Origin: Bacteroidia bacterium
GTDB taxonomy: Bacteria > Bacteroidota > Bacteroidia > AKYH767-A > OLB10
Assembly: GCA_016788165.1 (NCBI GenBank)
Contig: JAEUTH010000015.1
Span: forward strand, 103,970-167,969
DNA: 64,000 bases
Direction: 5' to 3'
The notes under the pieces were generated by a model. That model did no database searches and had not been told where the DNA came from. It saw only the letters and a list, made by a program, of their open reading frames with translations. Both the position numbers and the translations under genes were made by a program. Shown in pieces: positions 1 through 11,446 of this stretch (its first letter is position 1; every line of letters starts with the position of its first letter).

Positions 1-325
1 GATATACTGCCGCTAAATCGCGATGCATAAAGGGTGCATATACCATTTTAAATTCTTGTACACTACCATCGGGCATGGGCAAGGCCATAATAAAATTACT
101 TGCGGCCACAGTTGTATTTAACTCGTCAGGTGCATTACTAATCAATTGCTTTAATTGATTTATATTTAATTGCATAAACCTGTATTGTTGTGGTAGCCAT
201 GAGCGATTAACCGCCTGCGCTGTTGCCGGCTTTTCAATATCTGCCCATAAATTTGCAGGCACTTGTTGTGCATTAGCAATAAGACTGCAGGCAAAAAACG
301 AAATAAGAAATGCTGTTTTTTTCAT
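1..325 (-). CDS. Exported metalloprotease, N-terminal fragment (reprolysin-like family), cut by window edge
   Basis: Only the first 108 codons are present; the gene runs off the left edge. The start ATG is at 325-323 and is followed by a clear signal peptide (MKKTAFLISFFACSLIANAQ) ending in a typical Bacteroidota ANAQ cleavage site. The following residues, including MALPMPDGS and APFMHRDLAAVY, resemble the pro-domain found at the N terminus of reprolysin-like zinc metallopeptidases that Bacteroidota export by type IX secretion. The catalytic HExxH region and any sorting domain lie outside the window, so the protease call rests on the pro-domain alone. It lies 30 bases downstream of another exported metalloprotease on the same strand, which fits a small secreted-protease cluster. 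Confidence 0.6.
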   Translation of the reverse strand, partial: MKKTAFLISFFACSLIANAQQVPANLWADIEKPATAQAVNRSWLPQQYRFMQLNINQLKQLISNAPDELNTTVAASNFIMALPMPDGSVQEFKMVYAPFMHRDLAAVY

Positions 326-355
326 TTGAACGATATGAAGCTTACTGTTATTTAA

Positions 356-2464
356 TTATTTATTTAATGATACTTTTTTTACCGCTTTACCATTTTCGTT
401 TTCAATGGTTACAAAGTAAACTCCATTTACAAAATTTGATAAATCGAAGGTTGTTGAGGTTAAACCGGCTTCAATGGTATTTTTGTGGATAACCGTTTCG
501 CCCAGGGCTGAAACAACTGAAACATAACTTACCTGATTTGATGCCGGTATATTTATCTGAAACAAACCTGATGTAGGGTTAGGAAAAACTGTTACCAAGT
601 CAGAAACATCGTTTAATTCAATACCCTGAAGTTGATCAACCGTAATATCATCAATATAAACATTATTGCCGCCTTTGGTAATATTTCTAACGATGAAAAT
701 AGCATTGGTTGCCGTTGCATAGGCTGTAAGATTAATTACTTCGTTACGCCATTGTGTTGATGTTGGAATAAATGCCGATGTGGTTGCTGATGCAGTTTCT
801 AATGCAGTGCCCCATTTTTTATATACCGATGTGTAAGTGTATCCGCAATCGGTACTGATTAATATCTCCAATGTATCAAGTGTACTTGCATTGCGTTGTG
901 CATAAGCAACATTAAAGCTGAGGGTTGGATTGGGCTGTGTACTTAGGTTAATGGGTTGTGTGTATAAATCGAAAATGCGCTTTGCGTTGCCAGGTGTTTG
1001 CCCAAAATTATTAAAGTACATACTTGCCGGTGCTGAGAAATAGGCTGTTGTATTGCGTCCCCACCCTGTATTACAATCGTAACGTTTATTAGTCCATTGC
1101 GATGGCGGAAATGTTGTCGCTGAAAAACTTTGAACCACTGGCATGGCTGCATTGGTTGCTTTAATAGTTAATCTGCGCGACAAGCGGTTATTGGCAGTAT
1201 TTCCATCGGTAGCAGCACCATTAGGATTGGTAGTATAGCAGTATAAATATTTATCGCCTGTGGTTGCAGTAATCGTACCCAAGGTAACGCTGGTAGATGT
1301 ACCCGATGCCAAATTACCCGACCATGCTTGTGTTTGAACCGTACCGTTATCTAACTTGTAGTTTATGGTGCATGATGTTAATGCATTAGAACCAAAATTA
1401 TTTAACACAACTTCGGGTATAAATGTATTGTTGGTGTTAACGCAAGGTGATAATGATGGATTTATCACATCGCTAATACCTGCATCATCAGCATACAACG
1501 AAGGTGGTGTTAAACCTAATGATGTTTTTAATGCTGAGCGTGTGCCATTTAAAGTGGCATTCATACGAGCAGCCTGGCCTACAGTAAACATTTGCATACA
1601 GATATCGTCAACGTAATCCATATAGTTCATATACATTTCGCCAAAGGGTGCGTTGGTGCACGATGTTTTTTGACATGGACAACCGTAGTTAGCCGTATTT
1701 TGAACCGGTGTGTCATTTACCAAATCGCTACCGCAAGTTGCATCACCCCAAATATGGCGCAGGTTTAACCAATGCCCTACTTCATGTGTGGCCGTACGGC
1801 CCAAGTTGTAAGGCGAACCGGCCGAAACACGCCCCATTGATTGATACGTGATAACCACACCATCAGTTGCTGCCGAACCGGTGCCCGGAAATTGTGCATA
1901 TCCCAAAATACCGCCTCCCATATTGCAAACCCAAAGGTTTAAATATTGTGTAGTTGCCCAGGCGTTAGAACCACCAGTTGCTGCCGATTTAACTGCATTA
2001 TTTGTTGAGAATGATGCAGTAGTTGTAGCTACGCGTACAATACCATTGGTAGCATTACCTTGCGGGTCGCGTGCTGCCAGTTTAAATTGAATTTCGGGGT
2101 TGCCTATTAAGTGTTGAAAATAGGGTGGCACTTTAATTTTATCTGAATTTTTTGCCGAAAAGTCTTCGTTCAAAACATCAATTTGCGACTTAATCATATC
2201 ATCGCTGATATTTTGAGCCGCTGTATTATAAACTACGTGTACTACTACCGGTATGGTAACTACGGCTTGTGTGCCACTGCTGTTTTTATTTGCCAACTGT
2301 GTTTGCAAAACTTGCTCTTGCTGCTCCATGCGTTGCAACAATGCAGGGTCGTCTTTTATTAACTGATCTAAATATTGCATGGTGCCGCAGCGGTCGGTTT
2401 GCTGGGCATTAGCCAAATTGAAAAAACTTGAAAAGGCTATTGCCGAAAGTAATTTTAATTTCAT
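356..2464 (-). CDS. Secreted pappalysin-like (M43) zinc metalloprotease with T9SS sorting domain
   Basis: A 702-residue exported protease. Residues 1-20 form a signal peptide ending in ANA. The zinc site is HEVGHWLNLRH (His227, Glu228, His231, His237), the metzincin HExxHxxN/GxxH pattern, with Asn in place of the Gly usual in M43. A Met-turn follows (MNYMDY), with cysteines around it typical of M43 pappalysins. The C-terminal half has a jelly-roll/MAM-like region and ends in a type A T9SS sorting domain (FPNPTSGLFQINI onward, terminal KKVSLNK). Known role of the family: extracellular protein cleavage after outer-membrane export. A -7 box lies at 2500-2507 and the ATG is at 2464, giving a short leader. 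The family is clear; the substrate is unknown. Confidence 0.88.
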   Translation of the reverse strand: MKLKLLSAIAFSSFFNLANAQQTDRCGTMQYLDQLIKDDPALLQRMEQQEQVLQTQLANKNSSGTQAVVTIPVVVHVVYNTAAQNISDDMIKSQIDVLNEDFSAKNSDKIKVPPYFQHLIGNPEIQFKLAARDPQGNATNGIVRVATTTASFSTNNAVKSAATGGSNAWATTQYLNLWVCNMGGGILGYAQFPGTGSAATDGVVITYQSMGRVSAGSPYNLGRTATHEVGHWLNLRHIWGDATCGSDLVNDTPVQNTANYGCPCQKTSCTNAPFGEMYMNYMDYVDDICMQMFTVGQAARMNATLNGTRSALKTSLGLTPPSLYADDAGISDVINPSLSPCVNTNNTFIPEVVLNNFGSNALTSCTINYKLDNGTVQTQAWSGNLASGTSTSVTLGTITATTGDKYLYCYTTNPNGAATDGNTANNRLSRRLTIKATNAAMPVVQSFSATTFPPSQWTNKRYDCNTGWGRNTTAYFSAPASMYFNNFGQTPGNAKRIFDLYTQPINLSTQPNPTLSFNVAYAQRNASTLDTLEILISTDCGYTYTSVYKKWGTALETASATTSAFIPTSTQWRNEVINLTAYATATNAIFIVRNITKGGNNVYIDDITVDQLQGIELNDVSDLVTVFPNPTSGLFQINIPASNQVSYVSVVSALGETVIHKNTIEAGLTSTTFDLSNFVNGVYFVTIENENGKAVKKVSLNK

Positions 2465-2499
2465 TTTATAATTATTTGGGGGTTACTTAATTAATTGGT

Positions 2500-2507
2500 C
2501 AAATATA
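2500..2507 (-). promoter_or_regulatory. Candidate -7 box (TATATTTG) for the M43 protease gene
   Basis: On the minus strand this reads TATATTTG, a match to the Bacteroidetes -7 consensus TAnnTTTG, 36 bases from the start codon. No convincing TTTG -33 element at normal spacing was found, so it is a motif match only. Confidence 0.4.
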
Positions 2508-2592
2508 GTTTTTGAGGACAAAGGCTGATATAAAAAAATGTTGTTTGAATCATTTTTACATTCTGAACATACCAAACTTAAAAAAATTTGTT

Positions 2593-4506
2593 TTAGGCCA
2601 GGGCTAAATTATTCTGCTTATCCACCTTTAACAGTTCATGGTCGAGCATCCAGTTTAACACAGCCAATGCTTTTTCGGGGTGCCTTGTATTCAGGCTTTT
2701 TAATAGCGACTCATCGTCAAAAGAACCGTGTGCAATGTGCTCCTTAATGCTTTGCATGATTGCTTCAAACTCAATTTCATTAATGTTTAACTTGTTACGG
2801 TTGCGGCAATAATCACAAACGCCACATCGCTGTTTTATTTCTTCATTAAAATAACTCAACAGCATTAAACTACGGCATTTGTGTTTTTCTTCGGCATATT
2901 GTGTCATAGCTTTTAGTCTGATTTCGTAGCGTTTTTTACGCGCTGCCAAAACGCTTACCGAAATTTCTAAATGTGTATTAGGCACCCGTTGATGGAGGAA
3001 AGTAAGAAGCGGCTTATCGGTTTGCTTCAAATATTCTATAACACCATATTTTTGAAGTAGTAATAGCTTATTAATTAGTTCCGGTATTTCGAGTTTGCAG
3101 CGTTGTGCTATTTCGCCTTCATGAATTTGTACAAAATCGTCAAACAAACCACCATAGGAACGAAGCAATGTTTTAATTAATACATCTAATTCGGGGTGCT
3201 CCATTTGAAATCTGTACAAATCCTCATTTTGCAACAATATATGTAAACGCGATGGCATAAAAACACCATCGGTTAAACCGATTAATTTATCCATTTCCAA
3301 AATGTGCAATACGGCTGAAACCTGGTAGGCATCCAATTTAAATACCTTACAAAAATTTACTATATCAAATTCAAATTCATCATTTAATCCAAAGCCTGTT
3401 GCTATCTGGAGGTAATTACATAAAGCACTATACACATTTCTGATAACATCTAATACCGGAAAATTTTGCGCTACACGCTGATGCATATCTGCAATATCGT
3501 TTGAGTTGAACAGAAGTACTGCAAAAGCTAGATGCTCATCACGACCTGCCCTGCCTGCTTCCTGATAATATGCTTCTAAATTATCAGGCATATCAATATG
3601 AATTACCAAACGCACATCGGGTTTATCAATGCCCATACCGAATGCATTGGTTGCAACCATAACGCGGATTTTATTTTTTATCCAGTCTTCTTGCTTGTTG
3701 TTACGCTGCATGGTAGTTAATCCGGCATGATAAAAATCGGCCGTAATGTTATGTTGATTTAAATACAAAGCGGTTTCCTGTGTACGTCTGCGGTTACGGC
3801 AATAAATAATAGCCGAGCCTGTTACACTATTTAAAATCTGCAAAGCACGTAGTTGTTTATCATCAACTTCGTTTACTACATAGGTTAGGTTTTTGCGTTC
3901 GAAACTTTTTATAAATACATTTTGCTTACGAAAACCTAATTGCAGTTGAATATCATTTATTACATCGGTTGTAGCGGTAGCTGTTAATGCAATAAACGGC
4001 ACTTTGGGATGCAGGTTTCGTAGTGCAGCCAATTGCAAATAAGGCGGTCTGAAATCATAGCCCCATTGCGAAATGCAATGTGCCTCGTCAATGGCCCACA
4101 GGCAAACCGGCATGCGTTGAATACGCAATTGAACCATATCACTTAATAAACGTTCGGGCGACAGATATAGAAATTTAACCTGGGCATATACGCAGTTTTC
4201 TAAAATTACATCCACCTCGCGGCTGTGCATACCTGAAATTATACAATATGCTTTTATGCCTCTTTTTTGCAAATTTTGCACCTGATCTTTCATCAAAGCA
4301 ATTAAGGGCGACACCACAATACAAATACCCTCAATGCACATAGCCGGTACCTGGAAGCATATAGATTTGCCACCACCGGTGGGCAGCAATGCCAATGTAT
4401 CTTGCCCGGCCAATACACTTTCAATAACCTCCAGTTGGGTTGAACGGAAATTATTAAAGCCCCAATATTTTTGTAATGCTTGTTGTGGTGTCACTTTATA
4501 AATCAA
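2593..4506 (-). CDS. recQ: ATP-dependent DNA helicase RecQ
   Basis: A 637-residue superfamily 2 helicase that unwinds DNA 3'-5' in recombination and replication-fork repair. Visible motifs: Walker A TGGGKS at residues 43-48, DEAH at 140-143 followed by the RecQ aromatic-rich loop (CISQWGYDFRPPY), motif V ATNAFGMGIDKPDVR, motif VI YYQEAGRAGRD, and the RecQ zinc site with Cys544, Cys561, Cys564 and Cys567. The C terminus stops soon after the zinc and winged-helix region, so a canonical HRDC domain appears to be absent. The first codon of the longest frame is TTG at 4506-4504; no upstream ATG precedes the in-frame stop, and GTG at residue 5 is the nearest alternative. Conservation begins at about residue 10, so either start keeps the whole enzyme. 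It is divergent from the fucosidase gene, with 73 bases between them. Confidence 0.93.
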   Translation of the reverse strand: MIYKVTPQQALQKYWGFNNFRSTQLEVIESVLAGQDTLALLPTGGGKSICFQVPAMCIEGICIVVSPLIALMKDQVQNLQKRGIKAYCIISGMHSREVDVILENCVYAQVKFLYLSPERLLSDMVQLRIQRMPVCLWAIDEAHCISQWGYDFRPPYLQLAALRNLHPKVPFIALTATATTDVINDIQLQLGFRKQNVFIKSFERKNLTYVVNEVDDKQLRALQILNSVTGSAIIYCRNRRRTQETALYLNQHNITADFYHAGLTTMQRNNKQEDWIKNKIRVMVATNAFGMGIDKPDVRLVIHIDMPDNLEAYYQEAGRAGRDEHLAFAVLLFNSNDIADMHQRVAQNFPVLDVIRNVYSALCNYLQIATGFGLNDEFEFDIVNFCKVFKLDAYQVSAVLHILEMDKLIGLTDGVFMPSRLHILLQNEDLYRFQMEHPELDVLIKTLLRSYGGLFDDFVQIHEGEIAQRCKLEIPELINKLLLLQKYGVIEYLKQTDKPLLTFLHQRVPNTHLEISVSVLAARKKRYEIRLKAMTQYAEEKHKCRSLMLLSYFNEEIKQRCGVCDYCRNRNKLNINEIEFEAIMQSIKEHIAHGSFDDESLLKSLNTRHPEKALAVLNWMLDHELLKVDKQNNLALA

Positions 4507-4579
4507 GTAAATAAATTACAATGATTAAAACATCGAAAGTTAGTTTTATCATTGCTTACAAACAAAATAAGTTGCGTTT

Positions 4580-5896
4580 ATGCTGTTAAAAAATATTACT
4601 GCCATTTGCATTTTTTCAATTGCTGCCATTAATATGGCTTGCGCACAAACGATACAAACTATTGATAGCAATACGCTGCAACGTATGCAATGGTTTAAGG
4701 ATGCACGTTTGGGTATATTTATTCATTGGGGTATATATGCCGTTGATGGCGTTAGCGAAAGCTGGAGTTTTTATAATGGCTACCTAAGCCATGATGACTA
4801 TATGAAACAGTGCAAAGGATTTACTGCTAATAAATACAACCCAACTCAATGGGCCGATTTAATTAAACAAAGTGGCGCACGATATGCAGTTTTAACCGCA
4901 AAACACCATGATGGTGTTGCGTTATGGGACACCAAACAACAAGGTTTAAGTGTTGTAAAAAATACGCCTGCCAAACGCGATTTAATTGGCCCGTATATAG
5001 ATGCTTTAAGGAATCTAAATATTAAAACCGGCTTGTATTACTCGTTAATTGATTGGTCGCATCCTGATTATGATATTTTTACAAGAACCCAAAAACGTTA
5101 TACAAACGACAGCTTGCGCTGGAAAAAATTTACTGGTTTTTATCAGGCACAATTGCAGGAATTATCAACCAAGTACAACCCCGACCTATATTGGTTTGAT
5201 GGCGATTGGGAGCATACAGCAGCCGAGTGGCAAGCCGATAAAGTGCGAAAGATGCTGATGTATTACAATAAAAATGTAATAATAAATAGCCGACTAACCA
5301 ACCATGGCGATTATGCTACACCCGAACAAGGTGTGCCCATTCAGATACCTAAAGATTACTATTGGGAACTTTGTTATACTATGAATGATAGCTGGGGTTA
5401 TCAGCCAAACGATACCCATTACAAAAGTTGTAATCAAATTTTAAATGTATTGGTAGATTGTATTTATAAAGGAGGCAACTTACTTTTAGATATTGGGCCT
5501 AAGGCAGATGGTACTATAGATGAAAAACAAAAACAACTGTTAGTGGATGTTGGACGTTGGACAAAAAAGCATGAAGCAGCCGTATTTGGTACATTACCCG
5601 GCATTAACACAGAGTATTGTATGTACCCAACAGCCTTATCAGCCGACAGCAATATGCTATATGTTTTTGTAAGTGGTAAGCCGGCATCCGTTTACATAAA
5701 AGGCTTAAATAACAAAGTACACCGTGCTTATGTTTTGGGGCAAGGAACCATGCTTAGCTATGATATTTTTGGCAAAGCATATTGGAATAAAAAACCGGGC
5801 ATGCTTTCTATAAATTTACCACAGCAATTATGTGATAATGAAATTACCGTTATAGCCATATTATTAGATGGCCCTGTTTCATTGTATAACGATTAG
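4580..5896 (+). CDS. Exported alpha-L-fucosidase, glycoside hydrolase family 29
   Basis: A 438-residue enzyme with a signal peptide (cleavage near CAQ, residues 21-23), so periplasmic or surface located. GH29 hallmarks are present in order: LGIFIHWGIYAV, YAVLTAKHHDGVALWDT, GLYYSLIDWSHPDY, and LYWFDGDW, where Asp207 is the expected retaining nucleophile, followed by WELCYTMNDSWGY and GGNLLLDIGPKADG. GH29 enzymes remove terminal alpha-linked fucose from glycans. The length fits the catalytic domain plus a short C-terminal beta domain. There is no polysaccharide-utilisation partner (SusC/SusD) next to it, so it is a stand-alone glycosidase here. The acid/base residue cannot be assigned by eye. 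Confidence 0.9.
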   Translation: MLLKNITAICIFSIAAINMACAQTIQTIDSNTLQRMQWFKDARLGIFIHWGIYAVDGVSESWSFYNGYLSHDDYMKQCKGFTANKYNPTQWADLIKQSGARYAVLTAKHHDGVALWDTKQQGLSVVKNTPAKRDLIGPYIDALRNLNIKTGLYYSLIDWSHPDYDIFTRTQKRYTNDSLRWKKFTGFYQAQLQELSTKYNPDLYWFDGDWEHTAAEWQADKVRKMLMYYNKNVIINSRLTNHGDYATPEQGVPIQIPKDYYWELCYTMNDSWGYQPNDTHYKSCNQILNVLVDCIYKGGNLLLDIGPKADGTIDEKQKQLLVDVGRWTKKHEAAVFGTLPGINTEYCMYPTALSADSNMLYVFVSGKPASVYIKGLNNKVHRAYVLGQGTMLSYDIFGKAYWNKKPGMLSINLPQQLCDNEITVIAILLDGPVSLYND

Positions 5897-5924
5897 CTAA
5901 CTATCATTAGATGAAATAATAAAT

Positions 5925-6812
5925 CTAATCTTTTAAAAGAGCTGCCTGCTTAACTTCAAAATGGTATTTACGTAATTGTTTACTGGTTAGTTTGTTTCCA
6001 TTATGGCTCCAACCCGGTGGTCCAAATACATACATCCATTTATTGTAAAAGCCTTTTGCATTTTTCACATCGTTAATCATATCAATCCATTCATGTACTA
6101 AAACAATATCAATTCTGTTCGTATTAATATTGTTAGTTAAGCCATAAACTACCTTTTCGTCTTCAGCCTGATAGGTTCCAAACAATCTATCCCAAACAAT
6201 TAAAAACATTCCCATATTTCTGTCTAAATAATGTGCATTGCTGCCATGATGTACGCGGTGATTGCTGGGCGTAGCAAAAACTTTATCTAATACCCCCAAC
6301 CTACCAATCATTTCTGTATGAATAAAAAAGCCCCAAAAATTAATAAACAGATAAACCAATAATATTTGAACAGCACTAAAACCTAATAATGCCAGTGGTA
6401 TAAAAAAAATAAATCTATAAAGCGGTTGCAGCACGGATGACCTAATGGCCACAGAAACATTCATTTTTTCTGACGAATGATGATTGACATGAATAGCCCA
6501 AAAAAAACGGACATTGTGATCAACCCAATGCAACGTATAATAAGCTAAATCAACTAACAGAATCAATATGACCCAACTAAAAGCACTGTTATTCCAATTA
6601 ATTATTGCAAACTGATTAAAGTATGTAAGCACAAAAAAAGTAGCGCCTTTAAAAAACAAATCCAGAAAAAAATTTAAACTGCTTAAACTGATGTTTACAA
6701 AAGTATCGCGGCCATCGTACCAGCCCAATTTGTAAAATGCGCTTACTGCAGCCTCAGCAATAATGCACAAACACATAACTAACAACATCCAAAATTCAAC
6801 TGAACTTACCAT
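5925..6812 (-). CDS. Fatty acid hydroxylase / sterol desaturase family membrane protein
   Basis: A 295-residue integral membrane protein with several hydrophobic segments and the histidine-box pattern of the di-iron hydroxylase family: HWVDH (HxxxH), HVNHH (HxxHH), and NHRVHH (HxxHH) followed by NMGMFLIVWDRLFGTY. Those histidines bind a non-haem di-iron centre that hydroxylates or desaturates lipid acyl chains, sterols or carotenoids; the substrate is not predictable here. It is convergent with the fucosidase gene (28 bases between stops) and divergent from the Omp28-like lipoprotein gene. The stop codon is TAG. Confidence 0.85.
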   Translation of the reverse strand: MVSSVEFWMLLVMCLCIIAEAAVSAFYKLGWYDGRDTFVNISLSSLNFFLDLFFKGATFFVLTYFNQFAIINWNNSAFSWVILILLVDLAYYTLHWVDHNVRFFWAIHVNHHSSEKMNVSVAIRSSVLQPLYRFIFFIPLALLGFSAVQILLVYLFINFWGFFIHTEMIGRLGVLDKVFATPSNHRVHHGSNAHYLDRNMGMFLIVWDRLFGTYQAEDEKVVYGLTNNINTNRIDIVLVHEWIDMINDVKNAKGFYNKWMYVFGPPGWSHNGNKLTSKQLRKYHFEVKQAALLKD

Positions 6813-6922
6813 TTTATATAATTTTTTAGGGCTGTAAATTTATATATGACTTTTATATTGAAAATAATTGCTCAGTAAAAAAAAATTAACTTATTTCGAT
6901 TACAAATTTAATCCCCAAAAAA

Positions 6923-7741
6923 ATGAAAAAACTACTCTCGCTAAGTTTAGCAACCTTAGTAATTATTAGCGCTTGCAAAAAAAAATCGGAAGACGAAACA
7001 GCACCACCTGCCGGTGGAGGCGGTAGTGGCTCAACTACCATACCTGTAGTGCAAAAGCAAATGGCCATGATGAATAAGTTAACTGCAACCTGGTGTGGTC
7101 CCTGTGGCCAATGGGGCTGGACTTTAAATGAAGATATTATTGCCGGTGGTGCCGGCAAAGCTGTTTTTATGGGTACTTACGGAAGCAGCAGCAGTTTGTT
7201 TTATAACCCTGCAGCCGCTGCTTTTAAAAATCAGTTCGATGCAAGTGCAGGCTGGCCGGCATTTTGTGTAAATGGTCGTAATCGTACGGCATACAGTTCA
7301 TCAGGTGGTATTTATACATCAACTACTAAAACCAATGTATTAGCTGCAATTGACTCTACTGCTGCTGCTACGGCTAAAGTTAATACCGGCTTTAAAATGA
7401 CTTATGGTACCGATAGTGTTAGAGTAAGCACACGTACCAAGTTTTTTGCCGAAATGAGTGGTGATATCTATTTAGGTGTTTACTTAATCGAAGATGGCGC
7501 ATTAGGTGTACAAACCGGCCTTAGTGGTACCGTATCTCACCATCATGTTTTACAAGGAAGTTTTTCACAACCATTTGGTACACAAATAGCCACCGGTACC
7601 ACTGCGGCTAATAAAGAAGTTTTGTCAAGCTTTGCTTTAAAAACAAATGCAGCCTGGGATAAAACCAAATTAAAAATTGCAACCGTTATTTGGAAAAAAA
7701 ATGGAAGCACTTATGAATTTGTAAATGCCTATACTGAATAA
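6923..7741 (+). CDS. Omp28-like lipoprotein with thioredoxin-type CGPC motif
   Basis: A 272-residue predicted lipoprotein: the signal peptide ends in a lipobox with Cys18 (VIISAC), followed by a charged and glycine-rich linker. Residues 52-66 carry ATWCGPCGQWGW, a thioredoxin-like active site (Cys58, Cys61). The rest resembles the Omp28-related outer-membrane lipoproteins of Bacteroidota, which combine a thioredoxin-like domain with a beta domain. Possible role: a cell-envelope thiol-disulfide protein; the partner is unknown. A strong terminator follows directly. Confidence 0.75.
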   Translation: MKKLLSLSLATLVIISACKKKSEDETAPPAGGGGSGSTTIPVVQKQMAMMNKLTATWCGPCGQWGWTLNEDIIAGGAGKAVFMGTYGSSSSLFYNPAAAAFKNQFDASAGWPAFCVNGRNRTAYSSSGGIYTSTTKTNVLAAIDSTAAATAKVNTGFKMTYGTDSVRVSTRTKFFAEMSGDIYLGVYLIEDGALGVQTGLSGTVSHHHVLQGSFSQPFGTQIATGTTAANKEVLSSFALKTNAAWDKTKLKIATVIWKKNGSTYEFVNAYTE

Positions 7742-7760
7742 ATTTTTACAGTTTCAATAA

Positions 7761-7796
7761 AAAAAGGCTGCCTCATTATTTTAAGGCAGCCTTTTT
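7761..7796. terminator. Bidirectional rho-independent terminator
   Basis: A 13-bp perfect inverted repeat (AGGCTGCCT core with A/T tracts on either side) around a 10-base loop. It sits between the stop codons of the convergent Omp28-like and DinB-like genes and can end transcription from both sides. Confidence 0.85.
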
Positions 7797-7812
7797 TTAC
7801 AATCAAAAATTC

Positions 7813-8259
7813 TTAAGATCCTAGAATACGTCTGTGATAATTTATCTGACCCAAATGATATTGAAAGTGCAACATCAAATGCAGCAACATGTGCAAGGCA
7901 GTTACAGATTTACCATGTTTTAAATCAGGGAACGTTTTTAGCAAGTCGGCATCAGAAAGTTTTTGCAGCGTTTCGGTTACAATATTTTTTGTAATGTCAA
8001 TATCGGCAATAAGTGCATGAGCAGGTATGTCCTTTAAATCAAATTCAGCATCTCTATGCCTGATATAACCAGTGTGGCCTAACAATGCACCAATATAATG
8101 TTTAAGGTTACCGCATAAATGCAAGCAAAGGTTGCCTGCACAGTTCGAAATTCCATCAGCAACTTTCCATAAATCATCATCCGATTTATACTTTTCAATT
8201 TCAAGTTTTAGCGTATTTAAATCACGCTCCAAAAATTCAACTATTGTTTGCTTTACCAT
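7813..8259 (-). CDS. DinB-like four-helix protein (DUF1572 type)
   Basis: A 148-residue soluble, helical protein. The sequence (SNCAGNLCLHLCGNLKHYIG, then GYIRHRDAEF, and HMLLHLMLHFQYHLGQINYHRRI) matches the DUF1572 branch of the DinB/YfiT superfamily. Its conserved histidines (within LHLCGN and QYHLGQ) form a metal-binding triad in related proteins. The superfamily includes thiol-dependent S-transferases; no specific reaction can be assigned. ATG at 8259. Confidence 0.75.
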   Translation of the reverse strand: MVKQTIVEFLERDLNTLKLEIEKYKSDDDLWKVADGISNCAGNLCLHLCGNLKHYIGALLGHTGYIRHRDAEFDLKDIPAHALIADIDITKNIVTETLQKLSDADLLKTFPDLKHGKSVTALHMLLHLMLHFQYHLGQINYHRRILGS

Positions 8260-8403
8260 AACTAATATATTTAAAAGTGGATATAAAATAAAAACTGTTT
8301 TCTACTTCAAATTTAAAAAGTTACCTGATTAAACACTATTTAAATCCCATTTATTTTTCGTATTTGAAAAATAAATTGAAACAGCGCATTATGTAACATT
8401 TAA

Positions 8404-10895
<2,492 letters not shown>

Positions 10896-10897
10896 TT

Positions 10898-11368
10898 CTA
10901 ACGTGATATTTCGATAATTTCAAGTGATAATGTACCGGCTGGTACCTGAACCTTTGCCAAATCGCCTTTACGTTTGCCTAATAAACCTTTTCCTATTGGG
11001 CTACTCACCGAAATCTTTCCGGTCTTAAGGTCGGCTTCGCTTTCGGCAACAAGTGTATAAACCACTTCCTTTTTAGAGTTATGGTTAAGTATAGTAACTT
11101 TTGACATTACAGCAACAATTGATGTATCAATTTTTGATTCATCAATAATACGTGCATTGGCAACCACATCTTCTAATTTTGAAATACGAAGTTCTAATAA
11201 TCCCTGTGCATCTTTTGCTGCATCATATTCTGCGTTTTCGCTCAGGTCGCCTTTATCGCGGGCTTCGGCAATGGCCTTTGAAGCTTTAGGGCGTTCCACA
11301 TTTTTTAAAATTGCCAATTCGTCTTTTAGCTTGGCAAAACCTTCTTTAGTTAAGTATGAAATAGACAT
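10898..11368 (-). CDS. greA: Transcription elongation factor GreA
   Basis: A 156-residue factor that rescues backtracked RNA polymerase by stimulating cleavage of the nascent RNA. It shows the N-terminal coiled coil with the conserved LSENAEYDAAKDAQ segment, whose acidic tip enters the polymerase secondary channel, and the C-terminal FKBP-like domain (VSSPIGKGLLGKRKGD). The length is standard. It is the first gene of a greA-HIT operon. A possible -7 box at 11434-11441 places a hairpin (11390-11419) inside its leader. Confidence 0.96.
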   Translation of the reverse strand: MSISYLTKEGFAKLKDELAILKNVERPKASKAIAEARDKGDLSENAEYDAAKDAQGLLELRISKLEDVVANARIIDESKIDTSIVAVMSKVTILNHNSKKEVVYTLVAESEADLKTGKISVSSPIGKGLLGKRKGDLAKVQVPAGTLSLEIIEISR

Positions 11369-11389
11369 TTTTTAATGAATATAAAAACG

Positions 11390-11419
11390 AAAGAAGACCC
11401 TCAAATGAGAGTCTTCTTT
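11390..11419 (-). terminator. Hairpin ending the PorV/PorQ-family operon, in the greA upstream region
   Basis: A 13-bp inverted repeat (AAAGAAGAC core, one mismatch) with a 4-base loop and a downstream TTTCGTTTTT stretch on the minus strand. It fits the terminator of the 11447-20273 operon but also lies between the candidate greA -7 box and the greA start codon. Confidence 0.7.
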
Positions 11420-11433
11420 TAAAATTTAGTTTG

Positions 11434-11441
11434 CAAAGATA
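11434..11441 (-). promoter_or_regulatory. Candidate -7 box (TATCTTTG) for greA
   Basis: Minus-strand match to TAnnTTTG just beyond the stop codon of the barrel gene and 66 bases ahead of the greA ATG. No -33 element at ideal spacing was found. Confidence 0.35.
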
Positions 11442-11446
11442 GTTTT

